A DNA stretch of 64,000 bases, taken from Copromyces sp. CBS 386.78. Taxonomy: Eukaryota; Ascomycota; Sordariomycetes; Sordariales; Sordariaceae. Positions 11,071 through 23,144 of this stretch are shown here, in pieces. Location: assembly GCA_030685235.1 (NCBI GenBank), contig MU839099.1, forward strand, positions 434,001 to 498,000, given 5' to 3'. Every line of letters begins with the position of its first letter. Positions within the stretch are counted from its first letter, which is position 1. A program made the translations under genes and the position numbers. The notes beneath the pieces are model-generated. The model made no database searches. It worked only from the letters and a program-made list of their open reading frames with translations, and was not told the origin of the DNA.

Positions 11071-14000
11071 GGTATTGACAGGGTATCTCGTCCAGGGTAC
11101 GGAGGCCATTCACGGAAAAAGATGGCTGCAGGGGAAAGCGAAGGAGCTGTTGAGCAACCAAAAGGGCAGCTCATGCGTGCTGAAGGCCGACTTGGCCGGG
11201 AGCTCATTGGCACGGGAGTCAGCACGAGTGCAAACCGGCGAGATACATGGGTGTAATCCGGGCAAAATAATGGGGGAGCCAACGTTGAGACAGACATGCT
11301 TGACTCTCTTTGGCAACTCCCGCCGTCTGATATCAAACTAGACAAGCCAAAGGGTCCGCTGATCGCCAGACCTGTGACTCCGAATAACTTTTTTGTTGTT
11401 GTTATGAGCCCATGGCCGTTGTGTCGACGAGATTTGCCATGTATCCGTTGTGAGAGCAGGCTTTCATGTGAAGAGCCAACAGATTCGCCGCTTGGCCTCG
11501 AGATAGGGGCAGCTGAGAGGCTGACGGACAAAAAAGACAATGAACTTGTCAAGACCAACAGGGCTTGGTTATCAGATATGCGATGGACAGTTGGAAGCGA
11601 AGAATGACATGCCCGCAACCGAGAAAGCGAGCACGAGAATTCGTCGACGCCAGGTGGTATTATGGCTGACTGACCGGAACAATGCAATGGTTGTCCCGTA
11701 ATTGTGTCTTGCCTGTTCGACACACCCATCTCTGCCGTCTTTTTCCAACCCTACCTTTTGGTCGGGGACGTCGAATGGCTGCGTGTGCATTATTCCACCA
11801 TCACACCAAATCCATGCCAAGTCTGGAAAGAAACAGAAGAACCTCTTGAGCTCTTCGCAGAAATATGGCTTTTTTTTTGCGTTCGTTCCTGGGTGGTAGT
11901 CGCATGCTGGCCCGTATCCGGATCACATAACTGGTCCCGGTGATGATGTGAATGATGCTGTATCTCTCTTTCCCCAGACATGGTCCGTGGGAAGAGCAAA
12001 TAACCCGTCGCATCGCAATAATTCCCCATCTCTCACCCTCGCAATCTCGGTGGATGGGCGTCGGCTTTCGGCTTGTGGGAGGGCTTGGGCTTGGGGATCC
12101 ATCTCTGGGGCTAGGACTGCTTGGTGTTAGGGCATGGTGAGGCCCGTATCACCACCTATCGTCCACCTATCGTGCCGTCGTCGCCGGCCTGCCGAGAGAT
12201 TATTTGGACACTCTTTGACATAGGGGCGAGATCGGGCTTTCAGGAGGAGCCTCCGGATGGGCATTTTCTGGCGAGTCTGTTCGTGTGTTGAAATGTCAAA
12301 TCTGAAGAGCCCGCAAATCATCAGGGTCTGTCGGAGGACGGCCTTCGGATTGGCCGCCTCGCTCTCCAGTCGAGAACTGGCGTGGTGTGGCCCAGCCAGG
12401 CCCAGACATGATGAACATCACTGCAAGGCAAACATCCACCACAAGGAGAGCAGCACTGCAGGAGCACTGAACGCCCTGAGAAGAGCACCCCGGATGTACA
12501 CTAGGTACCTGCTCGCGATCGGAAGTTACCACGACACTTGTCTTCTGTGCTGTCGAGAGCAGCTGCGACATGTAGACGGGTAGCGAGGCAGGGACCGAGA
12601 GACCTGGACGGTCAGAGACGGGAAGTGGCTCTCGCTGGTGGTTGCCAGTCAGAAGAGTCTGTTGAAGACACAAGAGAGAAAAAATCTGCAAGAGGGCCGA
12701 TAACGACCGTGATTCGTCCATGATTCGACCATCAGTGTGACGACTTTGCCCTAGTGCAGATGTAGTGCAGACATGGCTGCGGCCCGCGACGGCATTCAGC
12801 TGAGATTGGCCCGCTCAACGAGATCGACTGGGATGTTGAGCAAGGGTGCGGCAGGCATTAATCGAAGCTTCCTCCAATCACTTCTGTGATGTGCAAGGGC
12901 AAGCTCGGGTGGGGTGCAGTGATGGAGTCGGTAGGGTGGTGAAGTAGTGGAGATAGTGGACTGTTCTTGCTGTCGCGGGGTCTGCATTTGCTTCTGCGAG
13001 GTACGTACCGAAATCCTGGACCATGTCGTCGACTCGACTTACCGGCCTCATCGAAAAGGATTTGCTAGACTCTCGTTCGCTTTTTCTTCTTGGCACCAAA
13101 AACCTCCTTGCTTTTTCACTGTGGCATGACCTTGTTGTCTCCATCTCTCGAACCAGCCTTGCTTGCTTGTCGAACGACTCGAAGGCAACGAGGACGGAGG
13201 ACGACGACGCCGACACTGACGGCAATGACTACGAGCAACCCGACGTCTCTTGACCATGCCCAACGCCGATAGCGCGCACTTTGGTGTCGAGCCGGGAATT
13301 CGGTGAGAACACCCGCACCTCAGACATGTGCTGCTATTCACCTTCAGCATGACCGGCTTCCACGAATGCCTCAATATGGCTCTCCGACGGATGGCGATGG
13401 CGGCATCATTGAACGGCGTGGCTCGCGGCCATCAGTCAACATGAACAGTCGGTGGACTAATTAACCGCTCAGCTTCCATTTTCGGACAGATTAACCCGTT
13501 TATTGCTGACAGGACCAGCAGGATCCTCTGCCGACCTGCCGTAGTCCCACAGCAGTTCCACAGGTCCAGTGTGATGGAATTTTCCCTCATTGCAGTTGTG
13601 GGCTAATTTTGGGCTCAATCTGCGAGACATCACCAAGTGGTACTTCCGGCTCCGTCATCGTCCCCGCCCTTTAAGCTGCTGCATGCAAGTATTTAGTCCT
13701 TTTGCTATTTTTACCCTTGTCCACCGCACTTGTTCTTTCCCCGCACCTCATCGTTCGCCCAATTGGGAATTTCACCGATCAAGATAATTAGCCCGATCAC
13801 CTGCACTTAACACGTTCATCAAGCTGGGCCTCACATTCGCTTCCGCATCACATCAGGGCTGACCTGTCCGCGATCACCGACCTTTGGGGAACGTGGGATT
13901 GTGCTGACATCCCCCACAAGAGATTTGCACGCACTAAGATTTTTAGGTGCGATCTGTGCGGCGCATGTCGAGCTTCCATCCTTGAAGCATTATTGACGAT

Positions 14001-14830
14001 CATAAACGATTCAGTTGCAAGGACATCTCACTTCGATGTCCTTGATGTTTGTTTACTTTCGCATTTTACACCAAGGGGCTTTGTCTCGGCAACTACGGCA
14101 TCACGACCATTATTCTGAGATATGACGTTCGTCTGGAGTTGAGGCGCACGGAGCTCATGTCCTAAACGGCAAGGTCACGGTGTGATATCACATCTTCATT
14201 TCGCTCACCTTCGTCCTTGCGGGGTTAGTGTCAGATTCTGGCCGCGCTCATCAGCGGAAAGGACCGTTCTTTTAGTACGGTGTAGCTCGCGGAGGCGGAC
14301 AAGGGGCTATCTTGTGGTGTTTTTCAGATTCACCGCGAGAGCCGTACCCAGTCCAGCCGGTGAACATGTGGCGTACAAAGTGCGCGAAGGAGCCCAAATC
14401 TCCGGCATCACACTTTGCCACGAATCGATATGACCTCGCCAAATATCAGGGCAACTCATCATGACGGTGAGCATTGCAATCATGGGGACAATGATCAGAC
14501 TCACCGTGGATGAGCAGTGGTTACGCCAAGAGCCGGTCGCCGATCGATCTTCAATTGCGCCGTAATACGGTTCAGATGTCTCCGCCAGCACTCTTTTACA
14601 GTTAAGCTTACGGGAATTGCCTTTCACAACGGGAATAAAAACTCGTGGAAAGGGCCAATCAGAGGAGAAGGTAACGATCTGATAGTTGTGATCAAGACTC
14701 GTGAGGGACTTTTCCTGAAACGAACTCACGAACCACGGGAAGTGAACCGCTTCCCGCAAACCCTCATCGTGCCCCTGTCAGCGTGAAGATCCTCATGAAA
14801 AAAAAGTGTTGGCAGTCTTCTGCGATGACC

Positions 14831-15139
14831 GTACTCGTCAGGGCTAGAAACGCCTCAGTCTGACCCCGTGCCAGCACGGGGTCAGGCAAATGTATTCGCG
14901 AATGCAAATGGATTCGCGAAAGTTTGGTACTTCCGTTGGCCGCCGTTTGGGGAGGGCCTAGAGGGCGCTAACGTACCCAAAGCTCGGTAAAGCTTGGACC
15001 ACACAAGCGGTACTTCGCTCTTGCACCCAACTGGGCGTATAAGCTGGGTATTCGCGAATCCATTTGCATTTGCGAATACATTTGCCAGACCCCAAGCAAA
15101 GCTTGGGGTCCCGGAGGCGTTTCTAGCCCAGACGAGTAC
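14831..15139. mobile_element. TA-flanked foldback/MITE-like element
   Basis: Two inverted arms of about 90 bp (14831-14920 and 15051-15139) surround a roughly 130-bp centre. The arms match almost throughout, for example GGGCTAGAAACGCCTC and GGCAAATGTATTCGC against their reverse complements. The outer ends read TA-CTCGTC and GACGAG-TA, which fits a TA target duplication as made by Tc1/mariner-class transposases. Each arm carries its own perfect short hairpin (14860-14885 and 15088-15110). There is no coding capacity, so movement would need a transposase from elsewhere. The family is unknown to me, and I saw no second copy in this window. Confidence 0.8.
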
Positions 15140-18100
15140 ACGAGTTGATCGAAAGCGAGTCCGATATCCGTTGATGGTATGGATATCTCTCCGCTTTCAA
15201 GCGAGATAGCAGAGCAAAAAGCAAGCATCTCAACGGCCTCTAAAAGCTCAGTGATACGGGGCCAGAAAATCAAAGACATCTCTCAGAACAACTGGCCTAC
15301 GCTAAGACCTAACGGTTTTCTTTGATAGGTGGCCAACACGAGGTTGGCAAAAGCAAGATGAGTCGCACAAGCTGTGTGTTGTCTTACTCTCTTTCCCTCT
15401 TGGGATGCGAGATCAGTTATTGACCAACCACCTCTCTAGGATCCTTCATGGCCAACCTTTTCACTTGTCTCTTTTACCCCTCTTTTTCTTCCCACACCTT
15501 TTTGCGCCTCCCCGGCCATCATATCATCAACTATCTGGGCCCTGGTCAACCTACCAAGCCAGGCAAGCCGAAGAGGAGCTCAGCAACCAGTGAACGGACC
15601 ATCATGAAGCCAGCCAGCCCAGTGTCCGTAAATCGAGGAGCGAGATGATTCAATGCACCGCGAAAATCCGCCACTCCAATTTCGAAATGTGACCGTGACA
15701 TAAAGATCGATGATTGCGGAGACCCGGTATCAACCATATATTTGCAAGGGCTCTCTTCAGCAACTGAGCCTGGATGTGAGCAACACGGGTTTCTCAAATG
15801 TGATTGCAAACCCAGGCAACACTTTTGTTTGCGATGCTCGATTTCCAATGGCGTAATTTGCGTTCAAAGGAGTGCATCTGAAAGCTGAAGTGGACGACAC
15901 ATGAGATCCACACAATATCACATAAAAATCAGCAAGCCAATACTACCTCAGACAACACGAACTAACCACAACCTGCAAAGTAAAAAGAATCCTACGAGAA
16001 TTGCCGGAGAGAGGGAAGAACCCTCGCTTCTTTTTGCCGAAATCTACCGCACAACAGGCCACGGACTTATCAGTCTCCGAACAAGGATTCGTATATCATT
16101 TTCTTCGTGATGCCACTTCCCGTGGTGTTGCACACTCACCATTTACAGTCCAAGTTCCTAGAATTCCCAGAACCCGGACAAAAGCTCTCCAGGTTTCCTG
16201 GTGGCTTCCGACGAATCTGCGAACAGGGTGGCCGCTTTTGCGGTTGCAGGAGGAAAGCCTCTTTTTGAGAAGTCGAATTCTTTGTGGGCGTTGCGTTGCA
16301 ACTGCAAAAAAGAAGGTTGCAGTTACGTTCATTGAGGAGCCCAGTTGCAACCAATACCCACCACGCTTTCCCACAATGGACTGGATAACTGCCTTCCAGA
16401 CGCCGAAACAAAACTTCGCCCCTCTTCTTCTGCTTCTCTGTCTCCTCACATTCTCTGCGGCCTTTTCACTTGAAGACGGCCGCATAGCGTGGATGTCATG
16501 TGAACTCGGAGACTCGTTCACACCATTCCTTCCTCGAAGTGTGATTGGTTGGATGGAGGGGAAAGGTTTAAATATCTAATGTTTTTGGGGTGGGTAGGAT
16601 CGGTTGGACATTCACACGGGCTCACGGGCTTCCAGAGCCGAAAAGACCATGAGAATACAGACGAGGTTTTTGAGACAGATACAAGCGTGTACATATACAG
16701 CTGGGAGAAACATTGCACCCGCACCGCGGAGCCGGAAGCTGTTTTGCTTGTTACTAATAGCTATCTTACCAAACAACGAGAGATGCCACATGAACGACAC
16801 GAGCAACTTTGAATGGGAAGCACACCCGGGGTTGCACCAGAACAAGAGCAGGAGCATCAACAAGAGAGAACGTTGATGATACGGTGATGGAATTCCATAG
16901 CTATCGAGGAGATGTGAATTACTTACCGGATTCAAACAAACTTCAAAGCATCTCTCCTAGGCCATCCAAAACCCAAGAACCAACCAAATCGCAGCATCAA
17001 TCCTATCGCTTACAACATACAACCTGTTCGCAGGTAGCAGTTGAATCAGGTAGGTAGGTAGTATTTTACACCAACACCAAAATCCGAGATCTAACAGATC
17101 TCTTTAGTGCCGTGTATCTCTATGCTTGTGTGATTACATAGGTACACACAACCAACCCGCGTCGATAATTGGAACCCCCAAAATCTTCAACAACCATCAT
17201 CCCAATTCCCAACCACCACACATGAAGCACATACTGTAAGCAGTGAGACGGGCTTCCCGCCCGTTCTCCGTGTTCGGTCGAAGAATGCGAAAATGTGAGT
17301 GATACCGCATTGAATGGGGGTCGCCGTTGGTATCTGCCATTGAGATATTGAGAAGGGAACCTATCAGAACAATCACTTTATTTCTTGCGCACGCAAAATC
17401 GCCCCCTTTCCACACACACACACAGACAAACTTGCTGCAGTGCGCGATGCAATGCGAATTCATCAATCTCGACGCAGGAACGTTAACGATATCTGATGTA
17501 CGGTCTCTCAAGAATTCTCACTGGCTGATCTCAATGCGATGTGAAAATGCTGTGTGTAGACCGGGCAGAGGCCGGCTGGGATGAGATGTGAATCATGATA
17601 CCCGTACCTTGCGTGTAAGCAAACCTACACCACTGTCACGACATCCAATCTCGATGGCAGTATCACCACACCACAGCCATTTCACACCAGAACAGACCAA
17701 TTCAGACCAGAACCCCGAATATGCGGATGCGGGCGGGCTTGAATTTTTTGCACGGTTTCATATTTCATGTAAATGGATCCAATTCACATATCCTCCGACA
17801 CCGTTGCAGACTGATAAGTTATTGTAAGTCGGGTCATTCCGGGCGGCATATCCTGTACATGATCCCCTTACAGATACGGGACCCTGACACCATTTCTTCT
17901 TCCACTGCGTGCTGTGGATGGAAACATATGTACATACCCGTTTTTCTCACACCGATGCTTTTCTGTCTTTTCCCAAACTTGTCAAAGAAGGTTGATGGGA
18001 TGCGTGATGATGGATCGCGATTTTGTCTCATACCATGAAGACTATAGAGAGAAAAGCGCGAAAATCAATCACAACTTCATTTGATTGATTACTCCAAGAC

Positions 18101-18798
18101 AGGACAAGATGCTTCCAACAATTGATTGGTTTCAGCGCATAGAAGCTCTATTCTTCAACAACGCCGCAGTACTGCATGCTGCAAACTGCCCGTTGCCGTC
18201 TCCGCGTCTGCACTCTATCTGCACTCTATAGGACATACAGTAGATGCTAATACCTGCGTCTAAGTGGTCCACTTGGGGTCTTCGTTTCACGAAACACCAC
18301 ACCTCTACCGCTTCGAGACGGTTGCGTCTTCTTCGAATTCGAGAGTGGTGAAAGAGCAAGCAAGGTCCAACCCAGCATACCATACAACAATTCAAACTCA
18401 AAAAGATTGTGAATAGTACGGATACCTACTTACAGCTTCCATCCATATCCCATGTCCATGTCCTCTAACCCGCATCTGCCCGTTGCTGGCAACAATAATG
18501 CACATGGTTTTATAGTACTGGCTTGTACTACACACCTTCGTCAAGTCGTTACTGGTCCTCCTTGTGTCTTCCAAAGGTCTGATAGGTCAATTCCAGTTCG
18601 CACGACATGGAAGTTTGGCTGAAGAAAGAAAACAAAGACATGTGGTGGTTGATGTTCCTTTCCGAGACACGGACCACTTTTTGAGAAAGTTGTGGCTTGC
18701 AATTGCAGTTGCAGTAGGTGTGTCTTGGGAACGGTTGAGTTGTCAGTCAAGACATTGAGACATCTCCGTTGTTTAGTTGAAGCTGTCGTGAATCATGA

Positions 18799-18827
18799 GG
18801 TTGGTTGATTGGTTGGTTGGTTGGTTG
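18799..18827. repeat. TTGG-type tetranucleotide microsatellite
   Basis: A short imperfect tandem array of GGTT/TTGG units in the gene-poor interval between the two retrotransposons. It is simple-sequence DNA, and no function is implied. Confidence 0.7.
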
Positions 18828-21800
18828 AGAGAAGGTTGGTAGTTCTCGAATTTGTCCGAGCGTAGGTCGTCGGCGCCGATGAGACGAGACATATGGGATG
18901 GAAGAGCCGAGACGGAACAGGCGGACGCACGCACGGGAGCCACATGTTCATCCCAACACATTTTTTTTTTGCTCTTGCTTTTTTCGTCTCTTCGACATCG
19001 CCGATATCCGGACGGAAGGGATGGGATGCTTGCTTACACCTTTGCGCTTGCCGTCTTGTCTTGTCGCAGAAACGTCATCCAATGTTCTGCACCACATGAT
19101 AAAAAAAGTCGCGGATGACTCTTGACTTTTTGATTTGCTTACCCCGCGCATGAATGACCCTATCCGCGTGCACAATTTAGGAAGGAACAACCTTCCATGA
19201 TCACATACCATAACCCATTAATCCCATGGACTGGAAGGAGCAATGGAAGGAACAAAGAGTCGGTGTGTGTTTGCCTTCCCTGTTCCTAGCTGCTGTTCTC
19301 CGTTGCACAGCCTCTATCTGCTTCAAAAAAGAGGATCAGAAGTCGCAAGAAGACTGTGAAGAGAAAAAAGATTATCGAGTTACCCCAGCGTGGTGAAATG
19401 CGTCACGATGCAGGCTTTGGGTCTTCGTCTCCTACGCTGCAGGCCCCTGTACGTACACAACGTGGACGCTTATGCTGTACTAGGCCTCCCGCTGGGCGAC
19501 CACATCTTTAGTGGGTGTAAAGAGGGAGCTATAGTTATAGTGCCTATGAACTAAAGTCAGGGGCAAGGGTGTACCGCATTGCCCGTATACCTTACCGTGG
19601 AAGAAGTTCCCGGATTTTCCCCCGTATTGGGCAGTGAAGATATCGTCGGCGTCATCGGGTTTTCTATTTACGATGATGAAGCAAAAACGACAAGCAGATT
19701 TTTCGAGCTCGCGATCCACAACGTACGGCGTGTACTGTCCATGTTGTAGCTTGTTGTAGGTAGGCATGTGAGAGACACGGGAACATGCTTATGCCGCCTG
19801 TTGTATCTAGAGAAAAAGTCTCGTAGCAAGCAATATTGGCTTCAGTTCGGGTCCCACCTGGTGGGTAGCCTGATACTACTGTGATGTCTCTTCACCATGC
19901 CGATTTTTTGCGGTTTTTTCCCCCTCTTCTTCCTTGTCTTTTTGTCTTGGTGATGAGAAAAATTGTTTCTCATAGAAATAGCAATAGCGGTCAAGATCCC
20001 CCTCCCATCGTTGACACCGGTCATCCTTCCGAGGTCAAGAGGTCTCGGACAAGGGCATAGGATGTGAGGCTGTTGGTGCCCTGGCAAGTCCGCTGGCAGT
20101 GCGCGGCGCGGGATTCACCTCGGGAGGGAGCTTGCGAGAGGCGGGGTTGAAGCTTGCCCGTGCTAGGGCAGAAGATGATGAACGGAGCTAGGATTAGAGC
20201 TGGAGAGAGAGAGCTGTGACAGTTCAGGACTCCCCTGGACCCTGCTAACTCTGCCGTACCCTGCCCTGTGTTGAGTCAACAATGCATTGTAGCAGCTAGC
20301 AGCCAGTTAGCTTCATGCTCCGTGAACGACAGGATGAGGACCCTGGTGTTCAGTGATCTACAGAACAAGAACCGAGTTTCCTGATATTGGGCAGCAAAAC
20401 GGTTTTTTTTTCTCGGCTGTACCAAAAGTGCAAAAAACAAGATAGAAAGATATGGTGGGCGTCTGTGGTTGATGCCCATGAGATCGGCTGACCTTGAGGC
20501 TCGGTGAACATACGCCTTATGATATGCCGGCATGCAAGCGTTACCAGCTCGCGTCGATATCGGACCTTCTTCCCTGACCTTTGGTGTTGAGTACAAAGCA
20601 GGATCTGAGAAGCCGCAAACAGAAGCACATGACTTTTGCCTTGTCTATCGCCCTGTATTCAGTGGGGATGGGTAGCGCCTTTGGGCTTCCACGAGATGTC
20701 TATCGGGTTGCGACATACTTGGCGACGGACAATGGCATGAGGAGAGTTGGGATCGTGCTGAGGCATGACTCTTTTTCACGCAGGCGACAGGATTATAGCA
20801 CACCGCAACATGCCTGTCGCCACCATGGTGGAACATGGGAACATGGCCGGTCCCGAACGAGATCGTTAGAGTCTTGCTGTTGCTTTCGACTTTCGAGGTC
20901 CTTGGGCCGTGAGTCGATGGCATTGCCAATCTGGTCAATCTGTTCGCTGTCAGTCAACGGGAATCTGAAACTCGGGTTTCTCGTTTCAATCGTCGAGTTT
21001 GGTCTGTCCACTCTTGCACATGTCATGTGTTCTCTGCTCTCTGCCCTGCGTGTCATCCTTCTTGTGTCGCTTCACCAAGCCATTGGGTGAGAGCGAAAAG
21101 CGTTGAATGCAGGAACAGGCCTTCAGCATGCCAGAGTATCGGGGCAAATTGTCCAGATGGGGACAAGCGCCGTCCGGAAGCTGATGCTTGCTGGCGACGA
21201 GGGAAAAGGCAGGCGAACCGTTTCTGTGGAGTAGCTGAAGTGCGTCGTCCCCACACTGCCCTGGCCCCGGCTTGCTGAAGAGGATCTCTCACCCGGAATT
21301 GGCAAGCGATGAGACGGTGTTCGACAGGGGGCCGGACTGGCTAGCTGATGGCCAGAAAATCCTTGAAGCGCAATGACCGAGGGATCTGAAATTCTGACTC
21401 TCGAGAGCAGCCGGAGATGGAGATCCCCTCATCACCTCACTCAGCCCGGGGCCGGTCCGTCCCATGATGGCCAATCTGCCATTTTTCTGTTAGTGAGCGA
21501 GATGGACACCGGTGGATCAACGGCACGCACGGGAGGTCCGCTGCTTCAGGATTGCTGATCGTTGTGCCTAATAACCTAACCGTCAAAGAGTGTCTGAGAA
21601 ATTGTCCACCGTTATCTCGAAAGGGCAATTTCACACAGGCTCGAATCGGAGTGATGTCGCCAATCGATCCGCGAGCGAACGGAAATGCGATGCGAGAGAG
21701 GAGAAAAGATGAAATCAAAACAAAATCAAGACCAAAACCAAAACCCCACAAGGTCTCAACGGGAGCACACTCGACCGCGTCCTCGTCCACTTCAACCCCA

Positions 21801-22964
21801 TGGGCCTGATAAGCCCTATCAGAGTGGGCAAATGGAAAGGAAAATGACGGTACCTTGCCTTATGTGGAAGATAAGAGATGTATCACTTGGGATCCTCGTC
21901 GTGTCCGGTAAAGAGAAGTCCGTCCCGCCGTCGTCAACATTTTGAAGGCTTTTGAATGCGATTGGGCATTGAACGGAATGCCATGAACTGAGGAACTGAT
22001 GAACCCGGCTCCTTTCGATTCGTGGACGTCAAAGACGACGGACGCGGGCGCATTATCGTTACAAACTCGCACTCGCAGCATAGCATAGCACAGCACCTGA
22101 GCACACAGGTACAGGACACATGCTGCAGGAACATCCATACGACACTTGCGCAGTTAATAGTTGCAACTATCGTCATGCGCAAGCTGTCGGGAGGATTGAC
22201 AAGTCTTTCCCTTTGGGACGGAGAGACGGGACATAATGCCTGGCAGTTGAAAACCAGGGCGACTCGGAGAGAAACGGACAACTGAAAGCCTGGTCGACTC
22301 CGCTTCTGGAGCTGCGGAGACATTGAATCGAGGTGATGAGTGGATGGCGGAGACAGGACGTTGAAGGTGGACTGGTGGACCCGAGGCAGATCGGCACGGC
22401 CCACTCGCTCCCAGGGTTAGGTCCAGGGTTGGCGCAGGGTTCTTCCTGTGTTGAAAAGAACAAGTATCGATTCTGACGGTTTTGAGGATTCTGAGAACAA
22501 AAAAGACAAGAGACCTGTCTCAAAAGGAATTAGCGCAGAAGGGCACATTCGGCGCTTAGCACCGACTATTCTGGGCTTTTTCGCCCTCAGAGGCCAATCA
22601 GCAGCCAGAAGCGCCCTTTTACAGTAATGGGCTTCCACGACAGAATTTTTAGCCAATCGCGTGTTAGACCGTCGCGGTTGCCCCGCTTTCCAAGTCTTGT
22701 CACTTGTCGTGACTCTGCAGTTCCACTTCCTCGCCCAACTCGACCTTTCCACTTGCTGTTCCGCCTTTTTCACGAGAGAGGAAGGGAACAGCCAACCAAC
22801 AAGCCAACCACCACGGCCACATCCCATCTCCAGCACCTCATGGCACCCCGTCCACTGCCCGTCGACCGCCCGTCCAGTCGACACCCTTTTGGCGTGCTCC
22901 ATGCTGGCTTGACACGCATTTCACACCTATACCACACTAGACCCTGCTAATTTTGTCCTCATAG

Positions 22965-23144
22965 TGTCAGATGTGACTGTGCAGAATTGATTGATTGAAG
23001 AGTGTGTGTAATTGACTCGCCCAGAAGGTTTGGGGGGTGCTGGAGTATCCCAGAGGGACCCAAAAACCAGTAATCTAGAGGGCTGGGCGGCTAACCCAGA
23101 TTAAGTATAGCCAGAAACCTAAATATCCACCCTCTAATCTGACA
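22965..23144 (-). repeat. 3' LTR of copy 2 (left side)
   Basis: A 180-bp LTR starting TGTCAGATGTGACTG and ending TAATCTGACA on the plus strand. It differs from its partner at 28322-28501 at about 14 positions by eye, and every difference is a transition. It is much less mutated than the interior that begins immediately after it. Confidence 0.92.

Larger units (their letters stand above)
11071..22964. other. Gene-poor interval between the two retrotransposons
   Basis: About 11.9 kb of normal-composition DNA with no recognisable gene. The longest open frames (11037-11729 minus, 16001-16579 plus, 20581-21090 plus) resemble no family and lack supporting introns. The interval holds the foldback element at 14831-15139 and several short simple repeats. 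A weak candidate for a small secreted protein (16376-16579) is discussed in the findings. Non-coding transcripts or distal regulatory DNA are possible, but nothing in the bases proves them. Confidence 0.6.

Noticed and set aside
11037..11729. 230-codon minus-strand frame overlapping the right LTR of copy 1
   Set aside because: It starts at a non-ATG codon, crosses into the LTR, is low in recognisable structure and has an equally open frame on the other strand.
20581..21090. 169-codon plus-strand frame in the gene-poor interval
   Set aside because: No ATG context, intron or family support. The composition looks like random non-coding DNA with mirrored frames on the minus strand.
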